DNA of 64,000 nt, taken from the NCBI GenBank assembly GCA_001465935.1, contig LNKV01000055.1, positions 248,001 to 312,000 of the forward strand, in the 5' to 3' direction. Of the stretch, positions 57,448 through 64,000 are shown piece after piece. The notes under the pieces were generated by a model. It was given only the letters and a program-made list of their open reading frames with translations. It was not told the origin of the DNA and ran no database searches. A program made the position numbers and the translations under genes. The stretch is from Clarireedia homoeocarpa. Its lineage: Eukaryota > Ascomycota > Leotiomycetes > Helotiales > Rutstroemiaceae. How positions within the stretch are numbered: the first letter of the stretch is position 1; every line of letters starts with the position of its first letter.

Positions 57448-58370
57448 ATGAACGCAGCCTGTCAATGCGGGGCAATCAATTTCAAAACCCCGCTTCCGAA
57501 ACCCTTGGCCATTTATATCTGTCATTGCGATGTATGTCACCCACCACCTCTCATCTCATCCCGCTCGTTGTTTTTTTTTTTTTTTTTTTTTTTTTTTGCC
57601 CTCCTTTTCCTGCTCGTCATCCTTTAAGTAGGAAGGGAAGGGGAAAAAAGGGGGGGGGATAGTATAACTAATATGTAGGAAAAGGAATGTAAACGCCAGA
57701 CCTCCTCCGCTTTTGCTTGTTCCGCCATCTTCCCCCGTTTTCCGCTACCGAATCCGGAGAGTTTGTGTTTATACTCGTTGGTTTTTCCTTTCTTCTTCTT
57801 CTTCTTCTTTTCTTTCTGATTTTTAACCCCCGGTCTATTTTCCCTTGCCCTTTACTCATCCTCCCCATCCCCAGCCCAACCCCCCTTTTTACTTCTCGTC
57901 ACTCTCTAATCCCCCTCCCCCAACTCCTAGCCGTCCCACCGTCTCCGGCGATACAGTGAACTGCTATTTCTGCAAAATATGCGGCACGCGCATCATCCAT
58001 AGCACGCCCGGCAAAAACGTCGTTAGCGTGCGTGGTGGTTGTCTTGAGGGACTGGATTGGTCCAAGGCGAGACATATTTGGGTTAAGAGGGCTATGGTGC
58101 CGATTCCTGTGAGTTATTTTCTTTCTTGTTTGGGGGTTTTTTTTTTGGCTTGGGGTGGTGGGTGGTAGTAGTAGGAGTAGAGATTGTGTGGTTTATTTCT
58201 AGGTGGTGGTTGATGTTATAGATGGATGGATAGATTTGATGCTAGGTAGAGTAATGCGATGTCGTTCTGGTACTGATGAGAGATAGGAAGGAGTGGAGAC
58301 GTCAGATGAGGAGCCGGAGAATTGTAACTATGGCTCGGGGTTGATGAGAACGGTGGAGGGAGTTGAATGA
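57448..58370 (+). CDS. GFA (glutathione-dependent formaldehyde-activating) family zinc protein
   Basis: Exons 57448-57531, 57685-57776, 57931-58108 and 58287-58370 give 145 residues. Joined, they read A-C-Q-C-G-A-I-N-F, then Y-I-C-H-C-D-E-C-K-R-Q-T-S-S-A-F-A, then N-C-Y-F-C-K-I-C-G-T-R-I-I-H-S, the three Cys groups of GFA/CENP-V folds. L-D-W-S-K-A-R-H-I-W-V-K-R-A-M-V-P-I-P follows, the usual last block. The small fourth exon adds a polar tail E-G-V-E-T-S-D-E-E-P. All three introns (about 150-180 nt) are stuffed with T, TTC or C-rich runs. Members bind zinc, often with a glutathione adduct; actual chemistry in this subfamily is unproven. Confidence 0.85.
57567..57598. repeat. Poly-T tract inside the first GFA intron
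   Basis: Nearly 30 uninterrupted T residues. Length is error-prone in sequencing. Confidence 0.8.
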
Positions 58371-58631
58371 TTCGCAGGATATTGATGGTACTGGGAAGAG
58401 TTTTGCGGTTTGAGTTTGTTTGAGTTGGCTATACTCTGCTGAGCTGGTTAGTATTTTGAGGTGTGGAGAAAATGCACTTGGATAGATGATATATTTGGTG
58501 ATACACGATAATGGAGTTGAGTCAGGAAACAAAAGAATTGAGATTTGAGTTTGACAGACGAGAATATAACTTTGCAACTCTTGCACTCCACAAACCGCTC
58601 CTCACAATAACCACACCTCATTGCTGCAAAC

Positions 58632-59435
58632 TCATGCCATACCACCATTAACCCTCAGTGTCTGGCCAGTCACCCAAGAACCAGCCTCACTACTCAAAAA
58701 CGCCACCACATCCGCAACTTCCTCTGGCTGCCCAATCCTATTCTGCGGATGAAAGCCCGCAATCGTCTTCAACAACTGCTCGCTCTTGCCCTTCAAGAAA
58801 AACTCGGTAGAAATTGGCCCAGGCGCAACACAGTTCACCGTGATACCCTTCCGTGCCAGATCCTTAGACAACCCACGGGTCATTTGCTCAATAGCTCCCT
58901 TGGTCATGATATATGCCAAGTAATTTGGAGTTACTGTACTAGCAACGCATTGGTTGGTCGAGAATAAAATCACACGAGAACCGGAGGACATGTAAGGTGC
59001 TGATTTCTAAATGACTCATCAGCAGACTGATAAACTTGCCAAACTCGCAAGAGAAGAAACAGAACAACATACCTGAACAAGAAACAAGGGCCCCTTAACG
59101 TTCAAATTCATCTGCTGATCATATTCCTCCTCAGTCACCTTTTCCAACTCGTTTAATTTCATGATGGCTGCGCACGCAACCACGATGTCGATTTTCCCGT
59201 ATTTCTGCACGGTTTCATTGATGAGTTTCTCGATATCGGCGATGCTGCCGGCGTCGGCTTGTATGGCAGTTGCATTTTCGGAGCCGATGGTTGAGACGAC
59301 TTCGGTGGCGGCTGAGGAGTCGTTGCTGTAGTTTACGATGACTTTGGCGCCTTCACGAGCGAATTTGAGGGAGATGGCTCGTCCGATGCCTTTGCTTCCG
59401 CCGGTGACTATGGCGACTTTTCCGGCGAGAGACAT
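58632..59435 (-). CDS. Short-chain dehydrogenase/reductase (FabG-like)
   Basis: Exons 59435-59073 and 59006-58632 (GTATGT donor, TTTAG acceptor, phase 0) give 245 residues, the classical SDR size. The Rossmann motif T-G-G-S-K-G-I-G is at about 11-18 and the N-Y-S-N-D cofactor region near 34-38 suggests NADP(H). The usual NNAG is V-A-C-A-A. The catalytic Y-x3-K is Y-I-M-T-K, preceded by a Ser-rich strand. P-G-P-I-S-T-E-F and the C-terminal G-S-W-V-T-G-Q-T-L-R-V-N-G-G are typical. I chose the Met in M-S-L-A-G-K-V-A-I-V because it directly precedes the Rossmann fold. Substrate unknown; it is convergent with the GFA gene. Confidence 0.88.
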
Positions 59436-60573
59436 GATGGTAGGGGTGTGAGGGTGGCTAGGGAGTGATTGAAAGTATGTGGATGTATGTATGTATGTAT
59501 GAATGTATGCAAATGATGGAAGAGAAGGTTCCAAATGCTTCTATTCAGCTGTGATATCTGAATGCTATGTATGAATCTGAATGATATGAAAGTAAACACT
59601 ATAAAAACGAAAGAAGTCCGAGATACTTGTACTTCCCGTCGCAAGCAAAACCCAACCAAAAGCCAAACCAAACCAGACATCTGTATCACGAAGATCTATC
59701 CCTCCCATGCCCAAGACGCACAGGAAAAGCCGGCCGACGCCCAGTTGCACCAAACCAGAAAAAGAAGGGTGGGAGAATGGCATTCCTATCGCCGTGGAAT
59801 TAAATCTCACGTAAAGCCACAAACCCGAACAACCCCACAAAAGTAATGTATGCATGGACAGTTCCCGCATTTCCCGCAGTCCCGCAGCTTCCACAAGATG
59901 CCGTCTTACCTGTCTTAGCTGTAATACTTGTCGATATGGATGGGTTGAAGTCTGGATGGGAAGCAACCCCTTGGTGCTCGCTTGTAAAAACCGAATTCAC
60001 GCCATGGAGATTAGGGACATAAGGATTTGGCTCGGATGGGTGGCTGTGAGATCCGATCCGCAAGTACAGTACAAGTATGAAGCTTCAAGCTGTATCTTTG
60101 GTTGAATCTTCCTATGAAAAAGATGGCTCGAATTACTGAAATACAATTCGAGTGAAAGAGATCAATTGCAAGTATGTGTGGAAAGATGTTTCGTCGGAAT
60201 ATCAAAGTCGGGAATATCAAAATGGCTCATGAATTGACTAGCCGACGCAGCGCAAGTTAAGGAAGGCAATGTGGTGGTCCGTGCACGAGCGTTTTTGGCA
60301 GCAACGTCAGTCAGCCTTGCGATATTTACCTCCGAACTTCTTAATTCAAATTATCATAATCATACCTCAACATCAAACCACTTTCCGCGCATCATCTCCC
60401 CAGATTACCCGCCCTTCAATTCCTCTTCTCTCACCAGAACCATAGATCCATGCGCATTGCCATTACACAGTTTGTTAAGTGAGCGTTTTGGTGGATAAAC
60501 TGCTTGTTGTTTCGGGAGACGCGACATCGAATACCTTCCTAGAACCCCTCGGTCAAATACCAGCCGTTTCAAG
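59436..60573. other. Divergent intergenic region SDR / TFIIS
   Basis: 1.14 kb between divergent starts, with a (GTAT)n run at about 59478-59498. No supported gene. Confidence 0.45.
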
Positions 60574-61695
60574 ATGGATCAAAGAGAGCTTACATCGCGG
60601 GTATCTGCCCTCACGAAAGCAATCAACGACAAAGAACCAGCTGCCAACGTGATTACAATCATGGAAACCTTAAAGAGAGATGTGAATGCAACAGAGGAAC
60701 TCCTAAGGGTATGTGGAATAAATATGACAAATGACATTCTTGCATTCCTGACAAACGAATATCCATTCAACCTTACTTTTCCATGCACTGGACAGCGAAT
60801 TGATGCGGCTAATCAAATCATTCCTATCTAGGCCACCAAAGCAGGCATGGTAGTAGCCAAACAGCGTGGAAACCCAAACAAAGACATCGCCAAGCTCGCC
60901 ACCGAAATCGTAACCAAGTGGAAGAAAACGGTCGAAGCAGAAAAACTCAAGAAAGGCAAAATGCCCGGCTCCTCACCCGCCGTCCGCAACGGCGGCACCA
61001 GTTCCCCCGCACCGACCTCCAGCGCAACAACCCCCGCGACCAAAGGTTTTGTAGGCGACTCCTCCAAACGGCGCTGGGAATCCGACAAAGTCGACATCAA
61101 ACGCACAGGGGTGCCCACGCGTGATAACTGCATTGGACTCCTGTACAACGGGCTCGCGTTCAAAAGCGACGAATCTCCCACCGCCATCATCATCAAAGCC
61201 ATGGCGATCGAACAAGCCGCCTTTGAGCATTTCAAAGGCGAGAACCAAGAATACCGGAACAAGCTCCGCTCGCTCTTCCAGAACCTCAAGCAGGCGGCGA
61301 ACTCAGGGCTGCGCAAGAAGGTCCTAGCGGGCGAGATCACGCCCGCGCGGTTCGTGGTTATGACGCATGAGGAGCTGAAGCCGGAGGAGCTGCGCAAGCG
61401 CGACGAGGAACTCGAGAAGGAGAATATGAAGAAGGCGCAGGTGCCGATGGCGGAGAAGAGTATTAGTGATGCGTTGAAGTGTGGGAAATGTGGGCAGAAG
61501 AAGGTCAGCTATTCGCAGGCGCAGACAAGAAGTGCGGATGAACCTATGACTACGTTTTGTGAGTGTACGGTTTGCGGGAATCGTTGGAAGGTATGTTTTT
61601 TTTTTTTTTTTTTTTTTTTTTTTTCATTTTCGCCTTATCATTACTCCTATTTGCTCATTGTTTTTCTAACTCGTTATATTACATAGTTCTCCTAA
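60574..61695 (+). CDS. dst1: Transcription elongation factor TFIIS
   Basis: Exons 60574-60708, 60832-61590 and 61687-61695 give 300 residues. The N-terminal LW/TFIIS domain occupies about 1-80 (V-I-T-I-M-E-T-L-K-R-D-V, M-V-V-A-K-Q-R-G-N-P-N). The central TFIIS_M domain starts near residue 130 (R-D-N-C-I-G-L-L-Y-N-G-L, L-R-S-L-F-Q-N-L-K). The zinc ribbon is C-G-K-C-G-Q-K-K-V-S-Y-S-Q-A-Q-T-R-S-A-D-E with the acidic R-S-A-D-E-P-M-T-T-F hairpin, then C-T-V-C-G-N-R-W-K. The last exon adds only F-S and the stop, giving the usual W-K-F end. TFIIS rescues backtracked RNA polymerase II by stimulating transcript cleavage; the D-E pair is catalytic. Confidence 0.93.
61593..61624. repeat. Poly-T tract in the last TFIIS intron
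   Basis: About 30 T residues directly after the GTATG donor, so the last intron begins with a homopolymer. Confidence 0.8.
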
Positions 61696-62891
61696 ATGGA
61701 TAAATGGAAGATACCCCCCGCAGCAGCAGCAGCATCAGCAAAAAAAAAAAGAATCATATATTGTCCGGCCCCCATATTCCCCCCTCCTGTTCAACCTGTG
61801 CATTTCTTCTCTTTTTTTTCTTTTTTCTTTTTATTTTTTTATTTTTGGCAAGGCTGGCTGGTTGGCTAGGTGTGACTGCTAGCTTGGTTGGGGTTAAGGA
61901 GTGAAGGAAGAGGTTTCATTAGCATGGAGTTCTTTTGCTCCCTTAACTATACAAATATTATCCGCAGACATCAATCAACATCAACATCAGAATTAAAGTT
62001 TTCTATACTTGCTTGCTTGCTGGTGAAGTTAATTGAATGGAAGTGAAGTGAAGTGAGATGAAATGCACTGCACTGCACTAGAGGGGATAAGAGCGTGGAC
62101 TTTCAATCAATCAATCAATCAATCAATGAATGAGTAGCAGCAACAGCAACAGCAACAGCAACATCAGAGATTCCCCCCCCACCAAACCCACCAAGTATAC
62201 ATACCCACCAAGTACACCCACCCGATCAATCAAGCATTACTTCATTTATTCATTTACGCATCCTTCCATTACAGAATATGATATGATGCGATGGGCTCGC
62301 TCCTTTCACTTTACAGTAGCTAAAATCATATATATATACATGCATACTGTATCGCTAAGTTATCCCCATCTCATTCTTATTCTCATTCTCATGTTTAAGG
62401 AAGGGAGGAAGGAAGGGAGGTATCTCGTAAGTTAATTAACTTTAAAGGTAACTTAATTAGTATACATATTAACGAACGGTAATCCTACATACGAAAAGAA
62501 AAGAAAAGAAAAGAAGAGAAAAGAAAAGGGTGGCGAAAGTTTTATAAGTTGAAACATCATATTATCTTCGTGAGTATAATATAACTAACTATTCATCATT
62601 GTTGTGGATATAAATATAAAGATATCCCAACTCGCGGCTTGAAAATTTGGAATTGGAATTGGAATTGGAATTGGAATTGGAATTAAAAATCCATCTTATA
62701 TTCCAGAGTAATCAGGGCATCGCTGAGTGAGAGTTTAAAAATATTTCGTGCATAGCATAGCAGTAGCATATATAGCATACATAGCTCTTAGCACATCTCT
62801 GTCATGTCATATCTCATCACATTACCCCCTCTCTCTTCCCTCCTCCCTTTCTTTTCCCATCATCCCCCCCCCCCCCCCCCCCCTCCCCCAC
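61696..62891. other. Convergent intergenic region rich in simple repeats
   Basis: 1.2 kb between the stops of TFIIS and rad50. It holds (AATC)n at about 62104-62127, (AACAGC)n at about 62140-62162, (AAAAG)n at about 62496-62530, (GGAATT)n at about 62649-62684 and a poly-C run at about 62866-62883. No gene. Confidence 0.6.
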
Positions 62892-64000
62892 CTAACCACT
62901 CTCCATAACCTGCGAAATAGAGCATTTATCAATCCTGCTATTCTGCGCCGAATCGCGGCTAACTTGATAATAATCATCGCAGAAATCCGCACAATGCATG
63001 ACCTTCAAAAACTCCTCATCATGAGTAATGATAATTAGTTGGAAGTTTGCTTGCGCTTGCCGCGCTTTGATAATGCCGTGGAGAGATTGAGCCAGGGCGC
63101 GGATGTTGTCTTGGTCGAGGTTTGTGGTGGGTTCGTCGAGGGCGATGAGCTGTGGGGTGTTAGAGGGGGAAAAGGTGGTGGAGGGAAAAGGTGGTGGAGG
63201 GAAAAGGTGGTGGAGGGAAAAGGTGGTGGAGGGAAAAGGTGGTGGAGGGAAAAGGTGGTGGAGGGAAAAGGTGGTGAAGGGAAAAGGTGGTAGAGGGAGA
63301 GGGGGAGAGGAGAGGGGGAAGAAGGAAAATGGAAGAAGGGAGAAGACTTACACCACAGTTGATACCGAAACACTCTGCCAAGGCAAGACGGATAATAATA
63401 CTAGCAAGGACCTTCTGACCAGCGCTGCACCGACCACGCATATCCATCTCGACATTATCTTTCTGCATAACGACACGATATTTGTAATTCGTCTTCTTAT
63501 TCCCTGAAGCCGTATCTCCATCGTCCTTTTCAGAACGAATCATGATACCGTCGACATCTGTTCCTTGATATGTACCCTGCCAGAGTTCACCTGCGATACG
63601 ATTGATTTCCTCCATCTTCACGCTGTGGTATTTGACGATAGCTTTATCCATAGCCGTGATCATCTTGCCCAAGTCGTCGATGGCGGCTTTGGTTGTTTTC
63701 ACTTTAATCATCGATTCGCGGTACTTGGGCTTAGCGTCCTTGTATTCAACTTCCCATTCTGTTAGATTCTCTTCGAGGGTTTTGTTCTTGGTGTCCATCG
63801 AGGTAGTAATTGCAGTGTATTGTCGGTCTAGTGAATGGTGAAGTGCTTGTTGGTCCTTAGCTTCCTGCCTTAGTCTCTTCCAATCGCCAACCACGCTTCG
63901 GGCCTCCAGATCTGCAATAGCTCTCTTGTGTTCTTCCAGCTCGCCACGCTGTTTGCGGTATGTGATGTTATCCTTGATGTTTCTTTTCAATTTGTCCGAA
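62892..64000 (-). CDS. rad50: DNA repair ATPase Rad50, C-terminal part (partial)
   Basis: The last exon (63149-62892) and the end of the previous one (beyond 64000 down to 63352) join in phase 0 (GTAAGT donor, CACAG acceptor). The upstream part is coiled coil ([20 protein letters not shown]). The ABC head follows: [22 protein letters not shown] is the signature motif, split over the splice from [12 protein letters not shown] (Walker B and D-loop) and I-I-I-T-H-D-E-E-F (switch His). Rad50 works in the Mre11-Rad50-Nbs1 complex that tethers and processes DNA double-strand breaks. The N-terminal Walker A half lies outside the window. Confidence 0.93.
63172..63300. repeat. 16-bp minisatellite in the last rad50 intron
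   Basis: Eight tandem copies of a 16-bp unit (AGGTGGTGGAGGGAAA) start at 63172 and repeat every 16 bp, the last two slightly changed. They fill most of the 202-nt intron (63150-63351). Confidence 0.88.

Overview
The window is nuclear DNA from a filamentous ascomycete (Pezizomycotina). Genes carry short introns of about 45-150 nt with GTRNGT donors and CTAAC-type branch sites, intergenic spacers are 0.3-3 kb, and the protein set is typical of the group (Atg14 and Atg6, a Myb-containing Scm3, DUF7514, an arrestin-like PPxY protein, a Zn2Cys6 factor and a PNP-NACHT-ankyrin protein). A leotiomycete relative is my best guess from protein flavour only. Exon joins below were worked out by hand from splice signals, reading phase and family expectations; no alignment was run.

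Left part (0-30 kb) is ordinary core genome. It holds the first exon of a secreted protein (19-125), atg14 (3200-4885), two small conserved hypotheticals (5513-6288, 6913-7558), an ANCHR/ZFYVE19-like B-box protein (8387-9566), an LMBD1-type lysosomal/vacuolar membrane protein (10075-11913), the CPSF160 homologue cft1 (12630-17378), atg6/Beclin (17824-19388), the CENP-A chaperone scm3 (19843-22674), an arrestin-like adaptor (24864-26390) and a DUF7514 protein with a Gln-rich head (27645-30006). Two subunits of the autophagy PI3-kinase complex I, Atg14 and Atg6, lie about 13 kb apart.

The middle (about 30-46.5 kb) is accessory. It starts with 3 kb lacking a convincing gene. Next comes a roughly 1,900-residue NLR-like gene (33247-39355, minus) with a PNP_UDP-type N-terminus, a NACHT NTPase and more than 20 ankyrin repeats. 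Part of the repeat block is four apparently identical 198-bp units, and a single N at 34635 marks an unresolved assembly gap inside it. Beyond it lie an orphan gene with an internal duplication (40720-41892) and a truncated tandem copy of its start (42077-42304). Then come a divergent protein kinase with a possible FHA-like N-terminus and a DIG motif in place of DFG (42564-44426), a 145-bp inverted-repeat element (44461-44605), a decayed Cys-motif gene (44677-45098), a dispersed 5S rRNA gene (45222-45340) and a wrecked glutathione S-transferase (45781-46162). This island is the most promising place for something undescribed.

The right part (46.6-64 kb) returns to core-type genes: a Zn2Cys6 transcription factor with a probable GC-AG intron, casein kinase II alpha, RNase P subunit Rpp1, a small secreted Ser/Thr-rich protein, a DUF1295/steroid-reductase-like membrane enzyme, a GFA-family zinc protein, a short-chain dehydrogenase, transcription elongation factor TFIIS and the C-terminal end of Rad50, which runs off the window. 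Many pairs are divergent with short shared promoters (atg14/5513, LMBD1/cft1, atg6/scm3, cka1/rpp1). Low-complexity DNA (poly-T, GGTGG minisatellite, CAATC, GGAATT, AAAAG) is dense in introns and spacers of the last 8 kb.
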